Assembly (NCBI GenBank): GCA_009392295.1
Contig: VFGW01000017.1
Location: forward strand, 123,933-187,932
Direction: 5' to 3'
Length of the DNA stretch: 64,000 bases
From: SAR202 cluster bacterium
GTDB taxonomy: Bacteria; Chloroflexota; Dehalococcoidia; Lucifugimonadales; GCA-2719675
Numbering within the stretch: position 1 is the stretch's first letter; the number at the start of each line of letters is the position of its first letter. Shown here in pieces: positions 56,702-64,000 of this stretch. Made by a program: the position numbers and the translations under genes. The notes under the pieces were generated by a model. It was not told the origin of the DNA and searched no databases. It saw nothing but the letters and a program-made list of their open reading frames with translations.

Positions 56702-56712
56702 GGGAATAGATT

Positions 56713-56859
56713 TTATTTTTTTACCATTTTGATGATTAAAGATCTTATTTTGCTTCCGAAATCATCTTCATTATTTTTTGGAGGAATGATTATCCATAAA
56801 ATTAGCATTAATCCAAAAATTGTACTAGGTAAAACTACCTCTAACCACCATTCAGGCAT
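56713..56859 (-). CDS. 48-residue single-span membrane microprotein
   Basis: A complete 49-codon frame starts MPEWWLEVVLPSTIFGLMLI. It has one strongly hydrophobic helix (about 5-25), a PPKNNEDDFGSK hydrophilic stretch and a basic end. It stops 11 nt before the permease-fusion gene on the same strand, so it is likely its small partner. The ribosome-binding site (AGAAAGAT) is weak. No family is recognised. Confidence 0.55.
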   Translation of the reverse strand: MPEWWLEVVLPSTIFGLMLILWIIIPPKNNEDDFGSKIRSLIIKMVKK

Positions 56860-56942
56860 ATTTATTTATCTTTCTTTTATAATGGAATTGATTTCAAGTT
56901 TGTAGAATAGTTATTATTTGATCACCTGAGTTAAAAATTGCT

Positions 56943-58214
56943 TTATCCCACGTAATTTGGATCAGATTGAAGTGATTCTTCGATTCTTAATAGTCTGTTA
57001 TATTTAGCTGTACGTTCGCCTCTAGCAGGAGCACCTGATTTTATAAATTTTGAATTTGTCCCTATAGCAAGATCCGCAATGAAAGTATCTTCTGTTTCTC
57101 CTGATCTATGACTAATGATTGTAGTGAAATTTGAATTTCGAGCAATCTTGATAGCTTCAAATGTTTCTTTAAGTGTGCCAATTTGGTTAGGCTTAATTAG
57201 AATTGCATTACTAGATTTATGTGAAATTCCATATTTTAAAGTTTTAGGATTTGTTGCATATAGGTCATCGCCTACAATAAGAATTTTCTCACCTAATTTT
57301 TTTGTCATTATTTTCCAACCATCCCAATCATCTTCTGTTAAACCATCTTCAATACTAAATATAGGATATTGTTCGATCCATTTGGAGTATTTTTCGATCA
57401 TTTCTGTAGTTTTAAGAGTAACATTTTCTTTTTCAAGAAAATAATCTTGATTTTTATTAAGTAATTCAGATGCGGCAACATCTATTCCGATCACACAATC
57501 ATTTCCAGGTATATAATCAGATTTTTTAATAGCTTCACATATTATATCAATTGCATCTGAATTATTTGAAATATTAGGAGCAAATCCGCCTTCGTCTCCA
57601 ACTGTAGCTTGAAATCCTCTTTCAGTGATGATTGATTTAATTTTTTGATATATTTCAGATCCAATACGTATAGATTCTTGAAATTTTTGAGAATTAATAG
57701 GTATCAACATAAATTCTTGAAAATCTGTTGAATTAATGGCATGTTTGCCTCCATTTAGGATATTAAACATTGGAATAGGCATTGAAAGCTTATTTACTTG
57801 GTTTATTTCAGAGATGTATTTGTATAGAGGTATTGATTGATTTTTTGCTCCAGCTCTTGCAACTGCCATTGATATACAAATCATTGTATTCCCACCCAAA
57901 TTGGTCTTGTTGGGAGTGCCATCAATTTCCAATAACTTTTCATCAATCTTTATTTGATTTGAGATTGACATTCCTTTGATTTGAGGAAGAATTTCAGATT
58001 CAATTTTTTTGATTGCAACTAGTAATCCTAAACCACTATATCTATTTTGGTCTTGGTCTCGAATTTCTAAAGCTTCTCGGGATCCTTTACTTGCTCCTGA
58101 TGGAACAGCTGCGCGCCCAATTAGGCCATTAGACAATATTATGTCAACTTCTAATGCCGGATTCCCACGGGAATCCAGGATTTCTCTAGCTTTGACTTGT
58201 GAAATATTGCTCAA
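56943..58214 (-). CDS. eno: Enolase
   Basis: The 423-residue glycolytic enolase has AREILDSRGNPALEVD, the GDEGGFAPN loop, SIEDGLTEDDW, the catalytic-lysine block ILIKPNQIGT and SHRSGETEDTFIADLAVG-type sequence, closing with KSGAPARGERTAKYN. It converts 2-phosphoglycerate to phosphoenolpyruvate. The start is TTG (58214), with AGGTG 7 nt before it. Confidence 0.96.
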   Translation of the reverse strand: MSNISQVKAREILDSRGNPALEVDIILSNGLIGRAAVPSGASKGSREALEIRDQDQNRYSGLGLLVAIKKIESEILPQIKGMSISNQIKIDEKLLEIDGTPNKTNLGGNTMICISMAVARAGAKNQSIPLYKYISEINQVNKLSMPIPMFNILNGGKHAINSTDFQEFMLIPINSQKFQESIRIGSEIYQKIKSIITERGFQATVGDEGGFAPNISNNSDAIDIICEAIKKSDYIPGNDCVIGIDVAASELLNKNQDYFLEKENVTLKTTEMIEKYSKWIEQYPIFSIEDGLTEDDWDGWKIMTKKLGEKILIVGDDLYATNPKTLKYGISHKSSNAILIKPNQIGTLKETFEAIKIARNSNFTTIISHRSGETEDTFIADLAIGTNSKFIKSGAPARGERTAKYNRLLRIEESLQSDPNYVG

Positions 58215-58347
58215 ATTTTACACCTATATTTATTCAATTATTTATATCATAAATTATTGTAAAATGAGAAATGTAATTATTAACAGTATTATTAAGTACA
58301 GTAAGTGTGAGATTTTCTTTTCAAAAACCTTGAATATAGGGAGTTAA

Positions 58348-59451
58348 TTATATATTTTTAGATATCAAGTCACCCATCTTAGATGTTGAGACAGTAATAT
58401 CTTGATTCGAGGCAATATCAGCAGTTCTGTATCCTTGAGACAGGATTTTTTTCACAGATTTTTCTATTGCTTTAGATTCTTTAGATAGGCCAAAAGAAAA
58501 TTCAAGCATCATTGCTAAGCTTAAGATAGAGCCTATAGGATTAGCTTTATTTTGACCAGCAATATCAGGAGCACTACCATGAATTGGTTCATACAAGAAT
58601 GGGAATTTTGATTTATATTTAGACTTGTTGTTTGAATTTAAATTAGAGATGCTGGCTGAAGGCAACATACCTAATGAGCTAGAGATTATTGCTGCCTCAT
58701 CTGAAATAATATCTCCAAAAGTGTTTTCAGATACTACTACATCAAATGATTTTGGTTGGGAAATTAATTTCATTGCCATGTTGTCAACAAGAATGTGTTC
58801 AAGTTCAACTTCAGGATAATGATTGCTAATTTTTATAGCTAATTCTCTCCATAATCTAGAAGATTCCAGGACATTAAATTTATCTACTGAAGTTAGTTTT
58901 TTACGTCTTTGTTGAGCTAATTGAAATCCTACATTTAGAATTCTTTCTATTTCTTTTTCAGTATATTTTAGAGTGTCAATTCCTCGTTGTCCTGTAGAAG
59001 TGTTCCATCTTTTTTTTGGTTTTGCAAAATATAGACCACCAGTGAGTTCTCGTACAATTAATATGTCTACGCCTCTAATATATTTTGGTTTGATAGGACT
59101 TGAATTAATTAATGAAGGAAAAACTTTTACAGGTCTTAAATTTGCAAATGTTTTTAATTTTTTTCTGAGTGCTAAAATTCCTCCTTCAGGGCGTACATTA
59201 AATGTGTTATTATCCCACTTTGGACCACCTACAGCACCAAAAAGTATTGCATCTGATTTTTCACACAAAATTTCTGTTTTTTGTGGGAAAGGGTTGCCTG
59301 TGCTATCTATAGCTGTTCCACCAATGAGTCCAAATTCTATATCAAAAATATGATTAAATTTTTCTCCAATAATATTTAGACATTTGATAGATTCAGAAGT
59401 GACCTCAGGTCCAACTCCATCTCCTTGTAGGATAGCTATTTTATATGCCAT
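58348..59451 (-). CDS. leuB: 3-isopropylmalate dehydrogenase
   Basis: The 367-residue LeuB starts MAYKIAILQGDGVGPEV and contains GGPKWDN, the substrate-arginine region, GGLYFAKPKK and the metal site in FGDIISDEAA. It oxidises 3-isopropylmalate in leucine synthesis. The open frame continues upstream, but that part is the tRNA-Leu gene read as protein. AAGGAA 10 nt before ATG 59451 fixes the real start. Confidence 0.95.
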   Translation of the reverse strand: MAYKIAILQGDGVGPEVTSESIKCLNIIGEKFNHIFDIEFGLIGGTAIDSTGNPFPQKTEILCEKSDAILFGAVGGPKWDNNTFNVRPEGGILALRKKLKTFANLRPVKVFPSLINSSPIKPKYIRGVDILIVRELTGGLYFAKPKKRWNTSTGQRGIDTLKYTEKEIERILNVGFQLAQQRRKKLTSVDKFNVLESSRLWRELAIKISNHYPEVELEHILVDNMAMKLISQPKSFDVVVSENTFGDIISDEAAIISSSLGMLPSASISNLNSNNKSKYKSKFPFLYEPIHGSAPDIAGQNKANPIGSILSLAMMLEFSFGLSKESKAIEKSVKKILSQGYRTADIASNQDITVSTSKMGDLISKNI

Positions 59452-59479
59452 TTTTTCAATATTCCTTAATAATAAGATA

Positions 59480-59565
59480 TGGTGGGGAAGGGGGGACTCG
59501 AACCCCCACGCCATTATGACACATGATCCTAAATCATGCTCGTCTACCAATTCCGACACTTCCCC
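59480..59565 (-). tRNA. tRNA-Leu (anticodon UAG, CCA encoded)
   Basis: On the minus strand an 86-nt cloverleaf has acceptor stem GGGGAAG/CTTCCCC, D-loop GGAATTGGTAGAC, anticodon stem-loop CATGA-TTTAGGA-TCATG with anticodon TAG, a long class II variable arm and T-loop GGTTCGAGTCCC. It ends in ACCA. It reads CUA and probably other CUN leucine codons. It lies 28 nt upstream of leuB and may share its transcript. Confidence 0.96.
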
Positions 59566-59585
59566 AAATTAATATCAACTATGAT

Positions 59586-59615
59586 ATTATACCTTAGCTA
59601 AGCATTTTGATTCAC
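59586..59615 (-). promoter_or_regulatory. Promoter of tRNA-Leu (and probably leuB)
   Basis: On the minus strand a perfect -10 TATAAT (complement of 59586-59591) lies about 20 nt before the tRNA 5' end. A weak -35 GTGAAT (complement of 59610-59615) is 18 nt further up. Confidence 0.5.
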
Positions 59616-59675
59616 ATAATAAAATCAAAAAAATCAAAGAAATTTTATTTCAACAAATTATTTAGAGGTGTTTAT

Positions 59676-62600
59676 ATTAATACGGATAAATTTTTAAAAG
59701 ATATTTTATACTACAGATGTATTGGTCCGTTTCGTGGAGGTCGGGTTGTTGCTGTAGTTGGCGATCCTAAGGATGCAAATATATTTTATTTTGGAGCTTG
59801 TGCTGGTGGTGTTTGGAAAACGTATGATGGAGGCTTGTTTTGGGAAAATATTTCAGATAATTATTTTAATTCGGCATCTATTGGTGCGATAGCAGTTTCT
59901 GATTCAAATCCTAATATAATTTATGTTGGTACAGGGGAAGCATGTATTAGGGGAAATGTGACTACTGGTGACGGTGTATATAAATCAACAGATGCTGGCT
60001 TGACTTGGGAGAATATTGGATTAGAAAAAACCCGTCATATTTCTAGGATTCGTATTCACCCTACAAATCCTGACTTGGTATATGTTGCTGCGTTTGGAGA
60101 TGCTTTTGGACCAAATGAAGAGAGAGGTATATTTCGTTCTTCTGATGGTGGTCAGAATTGGGAAAAAATTTTATATAATTCACCGGATAGTGGCGCATCT
60201 GATCTTTCAATTGATTCAAATGATCCCAATATCTTACTTGCATGTTTATGGGAAGGTAGGCGTAGTTTTTGGGAAATGAAAAGTGGTGGAAATTATAGCG
60301 GATTATATAGATCAATTGACGGAGGTGATTCTTGGATTGAAATTTCACAAAAATCAGATCTGCCAAAGGGTGTTAAAGGTAGAATGGGGGTATCAATATC
60401 TCCTGCTAAACCTGGTAGGGTGTGGACTTTGATAGAATCTGAATTTGGGGGATTATTTCGTTCTGAAGATTATGGAGAAACTTGGGAAAAAATTAATCAA
60501 GACAAAGATATTAGAGACAGGCCTTGGTATTATACACATGTTTTTGCTGATCCAAGTGATGAAGAAACAGTTTGGGTTTTAGCAAATAAAGCTTGGAAAT
60601 CTATTGATGGGGGAAAAACTTTTACAGAAGTAGTAACACCACATGTAGACAATCATGACATTTGGATTGATTCTAATAATTCTCAGAGAATAATTGAAGG
60701 TAATGATGGAGGAGCTTGTATTTCATATAACGGAGGTGAATCTTGGTCTTCATTGTACAATCAACCAACCTCTCAGTTTTATTTTCTTGATACTGATAAT
60801 CAGTTTCCTTACAGAGTCTACGGGACTCAACAGGATAATAGTGCTGTAAGCGTTCCAAGTATGTCTGCTAAAGGTTCAATTCGCTGGGATGATTGTTTTA
60901 CTGTTGGACTATCTGAGAGTGGGAAAATTGCCGTTAATCCAAATAACCCTAATATTGTCTATTCCTCTTATCCAGGTGGTGCTTTACAGAGATATGATCG
61001 TGAAACAGATCAAGTGAGATTAATTTCTGTTTGGCCTGAATATGAACAAAATACTCCACCTGAAAAATTTAAATATCGGTTCGCTTGGGAATTTCCAATC
61101 ATAATATCTGTTCATGATTCTAAAACGCTTTATGTTTCTTCAAATTTTGTTTTTAAATCAACAAATGAAGGTGAAAGTTGGGAAATAATTAGTCCAGATT
61201 TAACAAGAAATGATACTTCTAAGCAACAATTATCAGGGCCAATAACTTCGGAAGGAGTTTGGGCGGAAGTTTATGGCACTGTTTATGCATTGGCTGAGTC
61301 CAAATTTGATTCAAAAATTCTTTGGTCGGGTACAGATGATGGTCTTATTCATATTACATATGATGGAGGTAAAACTTGGAAAGATATTACGCCCAATGAC
61401 TTGCCTGAATATTCAATGATTTCATGTATTGAAACATCTAATTATAAGCCAGGAATTGCATATGTTGTTGCTTCAAGATATAAACTTGCTGACAATGTTT
61501 CAATTGTATATAAAACTGAAGATTTTGGAAAGAATTGGCATAAGTTGACCAATGGTATTCCTTCTGACGAAGTAACTAGAGTTCTTCGAGAAGATTCTGA
61601 GGATTCAGAAATATTGTTTTTAGGTACTGAAAAAGGCATATACATTTCTTTTGATCAAGGAAGTTCATTTGAAACACTTCAATTAAATTTACCAGTTGTA
61701 CCTGTTTATGATATTAAAATTAAAAATGATGAATTGATTGTCGCAACACATGGTAGATCATTTTGGATTTTAGAAGGTATTAATTTGTTAAGACAATTGA
61801 GGGTTGGAATTAACAAAGATAAGCCATTTTTATTTAAATCATCTGATAAGATACGTACAGTTCAACAGCTCGGAGGTGGTTTGTCTGATATTAATACTGA
61901 AAGTTTTGGGAAGAGATATTCGTCAAAAATTTTTGGAGAACCAGCTACATATATCGATAAAAAATTAAATTCGGGAGAGATTATTCAGGTTTATTTAGAT
62001 GCAGGTCAAAATCCGCAGGAAGGCTTAAGTATAATTTATTATGTGCCTGAAAATTTTGAGTCAGAACTGTCTATATCGATTATTGATTCTTCAAATCATG
62101 TAATACGAATTTTTAATACAGAAAATACAAAAACATTTTCCTTAAAACCAGGGTTAAATCGAATTGTTTGGGATTTGAAAAATGAAGAAATTCCTGAATT
62201 GCCAGACATTCCAGGAGGTCAAAGTCCTTTTATTGCGAAGGAGACTTCAATTTTGTTAATTCCAGGGACATATAATATTAGATTGAATGTAGGAGATGAA
62301 TATTTTTATGAACAAAGCTTTAATTTTATACAAGATCCTAGGTCCAAAGTTTCTTTAGATGATTTAGTTTTGCAATATGACCTTCAGAAACAGATACAAG
62401 AAAAATATTTAGAAATTTTTCACAAGGTAAAGTGGTTTAGAAAAATTCGTGATGAACTTAGGCAAGTTGACGTGAAACAGATTAGTCAATACAAAGAAAA
62501 TAACTTTCAAGAATCTTTAGATTTAATATTACTAAAATTATCAGAAATTGAGAATGAAATAGTGCCTTTCAAATCATATTATCAGACTCCTCCTGTAGGT

Positions 62601-62813
62601 ATTCCTGTGGGGATATATGGAAAATATAAAGAATTAAAAGGTGGAGTTTCTGGAGGAGATTATCGTCCTACTCAGCAATCGTACGAATTGTTTGAAGACT
62701 TAAATTTGAGACTAGAAGAAAAATTTTTAGAGATTGATAACATCATTAAAAATGATATATTTGGAATATTTAAGATATTGAAATATATAGATATTTCAGA
62801 TACTACTATATAA
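59676..62813 (+). CDS. Large BNR/Asp-box repeat protein (VPS10/sialidase-like beta-propellers), probable ATT start
   Basis: About 1045 residues. At least ten Asp-box repeats (SxDxGxxW), such as STDAGLTWENI, SSDGGQNWEKI, SIDGGDSWIEI and STNEGESWEII, form tandem beta-propellers (to about residue 700). A C-terminal domain with a helical segment (about 900-1040) follows. The front RCIGPFRGGRVVAVVGDP is the start signature of a family abundant in marine bacteria and often named glycosyl hydrolase without proof. No signal peptide is apparent. No ATG precedes the fold. AGAGGTG at 59664-59670 is 5 nt before an ATT at 59676, my preferred start; the only in-frame TTG (59607) has no ribosome-binding site. 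Confidence 0.72.
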   Translation: MNTDKFLKDILYYRCIGPFRGGRVVAVVGDPKDANIFYFGACAGGVWKTYDGGLFWENISDNYFNSASIGAIAVSDSNPNIIYVGTGEACIRGNVTTGDGVYKSTDAGLTWENIGLEKTRHISRIRIHPTNPDLVYVAAFGDAFGPNEERGIFRSSDGGQNWEKILYNSPDSGASDLSIDSNDPNILLACLWEGRRSFWEMKSGGNYSGLYRSIDGGDSWIEISQKSDLPKGVKGRMGVSISPAKPGRVWTLIESEFGGLFRSEDYGETWEKINQDKDIRDRPWYYTHVFADPSDEETVWVLANKAWKSIDGGKTFTEVVTPHVDNHDIWIDSNNSQRIIEGNDGGACISYNGGESWSSLYNQPTSQFYFLDTDNQFPYRVYGTQQDNSAVSVPSMSAKGSIRWDDCFTVGLSESGKIAVNPNNPNIVYSSYPGGALQRYDRETDQVRLISVWPEYEQNTPPEKFKYRFAWEFPIIISVHDSKTLYVSSNFVFKSTNEGESWEIISPDLTRNDTSKQQLSGPITSEGVWAEVYGTVYALAESKFDSKILWSGTDDGLIHITYDGGKTWKDITPNDLPEYSMISCIETSNYKPGIAYVVASRYKLADNVSIVYKTEDFGKNWHKLTNGIPSDEVTRVLREDSEDSEILFLGTEKGIYISFDQGSSFETLQLNLPVVPVYDIKIKNDELIVATHGRSFWILEGINLLRQLRVGINKDKPFLFKSSDKIRTVQQLGGGLSDINTESFGKRYSSKIFGEPATYIDKKLNSGEIIQVYLDAGQNPQEGLSIIYYVPENFESELSISIIDSSNHVIRIFNTENTKTFSLKPGLNRIVWDLKNEEIPELPDIPGGQSPFIAKETSILLIPGTYNIRLNVGDEYFYEQSFNFIQDPRSKVSLDDLVLQYDLQKQIQEKYLEIFHKVKWFRKIRDELRQVDVKQISQYKENNFQESLDLILLKLSEIENEIVPFKSYYQTPPVGIPVGIYGKYKELKGGVSGGDYRPTQQSYELFEDLNLRLEEKFLEIDNIIKNDIFGIFKILKYIDISDTTI

Positions 62814-62835
62814 AAAATAAGAGATCCTATTTTTT
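62812..62835. terminator. AT-only dyad between convergent genes
   Basis: AAAAAATA (62812-62819) and TATTTTTT (62828-62835) flank eight bases between the converging BNR-repeat and methyltransferase genes. It may serve as a weak bidirectional terminator; the stem has no G-C pair. Confidence 0.3.
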
Positions 62836-63642
62836 AACAGCTACGATTTCTAGCCAATTTCTAGGTACAGTTTCGATAGCTAAATCTCTAAATGTTTCTT
62901 TTACAGCTGTTTGCAATGCAAGGCTAGCTTCTTTTAATGGTACTCCTGGCATTGCTCCTTCGATAAAGTCTTTAAATTCACTTATATCAAGCCATCCGCT
63001 TATAGGTACCATTACACGTGCAACATTTTGTTTTTGAAGAACGAATCCTTGTCTTTCTAGAATTTCTTGATATTCTTCAGGGGTTAAATGGATTCTGGAT
63101 TCTACTTTGTTTTCTTTTTTAGGAAACATACCGTAATTTTTTTTCAGTATTTTTGCAGCTTTAAACATCCATTTTTTATAAAAAAGTAAACTGTCAGAAG
63201 GATGCGATCCTTCGTAAAAAGATGTATTGAATGCCAATTTACCACCTGGTTTTAATGTTTTAGAAATATTATCTATTAGAGAGTCTTTATCATTAATATA
63301 ATGAATAGCATTACAAAAGAAGACAGCATCAACATTTTCTTTTACTGAATCTGCAACATTTTCAACTTGGCTTTGAATAAATTTTATAGCAGCTGTTTTA
63401 ATTGAATTTAAATCTTGTTTAGCAATTTTCAGAGCTGATGAAGAGTGGTCGATTGCAAAAATTATTGATTGTTTTGCACCAGTCATTTTTTTTGCAATTA
63501 TTTTTGTGACTCCACCAGTAGCGCAAGCTAAGTCAATTACCGTGGTGTCATTTGTTAGATCTGCAAGATCTACTAAATTTTCATTCTGTTTTTTGTAAAA
63601 ATCATTATCGGCAAACTTTGAGAAACTGAAATCTTCTGACAT
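62827..63642 (-). CDS. Class I SAM-dependent methyltransferase
   Basis: The 271-residue protein has SAM-binding motif I DLACATGGVTKII (37-49), the acidic IFAIDHSS, motif IV FFCNAIHYIND and post-motif LKPGGKLAFNTS. The substrate is unknown; small molecules are typical for this branch. It lies 48 nt downstream of the DapA-family gene. Confidence 0.8.
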   Translation of the reverse strand: MSEDFSFSKFADNDFYKKQNENLVDLADLTNDTTVIDLACATGGVTKIIAKKMTGAKQSIIFAIDHSSSALKIAKQDLNSIKTAAIKFIQSQVENVADSVKENVDAVFFCNAIHYINDKDSLIDNISKTLKPGGKLAFNTSFYEGSHPSDSLLFYKKWMFKAAKILKKNYGMFPKKENKVESRIHLTPEEYQEILERQGFVLQKQNVARVMVPISGWLDISEFKDFIEGAMPGVPLKEASLALQTAVKETFRDLAIETVPRNWLEIVAVKK

Positions 63643-63690
63643 ATTTTTGCATCCTTAATATTTTGTTTTTACAGTCTAAGTCTATATTAT

Positions 63691-64000
63691 TTATGTTGAT
63701 AAAGCACTGATTAAACTTTTTATTTTTTGTTTTTCAGTTTGACTTAGTGTTTTGAAAGGCTTAGTCATTTGATCGGAATTTAAAATTCCAAGATAATATA
63801 ATCCAGCTTTAATGCAGGAAATTCCATTTTCACCAAGGTTCATAATTCTAACTGCTTTAGTCATTTCATTTTGTAATAATTGCATTTCAGATTTTTTTTG
63901 CAATAATCCGTTTTCCCAAGCTTTAACAAAAGTTTTTGGAATTAAATTTCCTAATCCTGGTATCACTCCGTCCACTAGAATGCCCTCAGTTAGTGCGGTC
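63691..64000 (-). CDS. Dihydrodipicolinate synthase (DapA) family protein, C-terminal part (cut by window edge)
   Basis: The frame runs open to the right edge and gives the last 102 residues. They include TEGILVDGVIPGLGNLIPKT, matching the strand-helix GxIPGLGN of DapA/NanA-type class I aldolases, followed by the helical C-terminal domain. The Schiff-base lysine region lies beyond the window. Members include dihydrodipicolinate synthase, N-acetylneuraminate lyase and 2-keto-3-deoxy-sugar-acid aldolases; the type cannot be chosen from this end. Confidence 0.75.
   Translation of the reverse strand, partial: TALTEGILVDGVIPGLGNLIPKTFVKAWENGLLQKKSEMQLLQNEMTKAVRIMNLGENGISCIKAGLYYLGILNSDQMTKPFKTLSQTEKQKIKSLISALST

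Noticed and set aside
59452..59559. Apparent 36-residue N-terminal extension of LeuB
   Set aside because: It is the tRNA-Leu gene and spacer read as protein; the MAYKIAIL start at 59451 has its own ribosome-binding site and matches the family.

Overview
The window is strongly AT-rich (by eye roughly 30% G+C), gene-dense bacterial chromosome with no integrase, transposase, phage gene, rRNA or CRISPR array. Gene content points to a free-living, probably marine, member of the Chloroflexota (SAR202/Dehalococcoidia-like). The hints are an NADPH:F420 oxidoreductase, myo-inositol-phosphate synthase beside a PimA-like glycosyltransferase, a phytanoyl-CoA-type dioxygenase, an enolase-superfamily catabolic enzyme, a large BNR-repeat protein, a stand-alone molybdopterin oxidoreductase and MaoC-type fatty-acid dehydratases. 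The taxon is inference; a low-GC actinobacterium is the main alternative.

Region 1-4456 (minus strand) holds the start of pdxS and an acyl-lipid cluster running ThDP enzyme > HadA-like > MaoC > plsX > fabG. Region 4643-11444 mixes an inositol monophosphatase, a 30-residue zinc-finger microprotein, npdG, two different secreted HExxH proteins, an MBL hydrolase, a YedY-like Moco enzyme and dnaN. Region 11580-24015 has an aldehyde dehydrogenase, gyrB, a cysteine-synthase-like enzyme, ligA-recF, the GT4/ino1 pair, PhyH and a 2-hydroxyacid dehydrogenase.

Region 24137-30878 is housekeeping: a one-domain GlmU-like enzyme, a CorC/HlyC protein, ubiE/menG, greA-lysS, and rsmD-coaD followed by a coiled-coil protein. 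Region 30994-35216 is an unusual plus-strand cassette: a His-rich cupredoxin-like lipoprotein, a polytopic membrane protein, an MFS permease and a ferredoxin-NADP reductase. Region 35218-48417 holds SelA-like/TlpA/rph, ribF-tyrS-fmt-queA, thrB-lysC, ccdA, ilvD, a HesB-like protein and a MetE-type methyltransferase.

Region 48590-56859 is the most accessory-looking part. It has a Tat-signal microprotein, two thioredoxin-fold lipoproteins, bioY, a mandelate-racemase-type enzyme facing a DadA-like oxidase, and an 864-residue fusion of a DUF318/ArsP-type permease with FG-GAP/UnbV repeats, preceded by a 48-residue membrane microprotein. Region 56943-64000 has eno, leuB with an upstream tRNA-Leu(UAG), a 1000-residue BNR protein, a methyltransferase and the 3' part of a DapA-family gene.

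Sigma-70-like promoters (dnaN, ino1, glmU-like, thrB, gyrB, tRNA-Leu) could be picked out by eye. Two genes, recF and the BNR-repeat gene, have no good ATG/GTG/TTG start where homology and the ribosome-binding site demand one. They may initiate at ATA and ATT.
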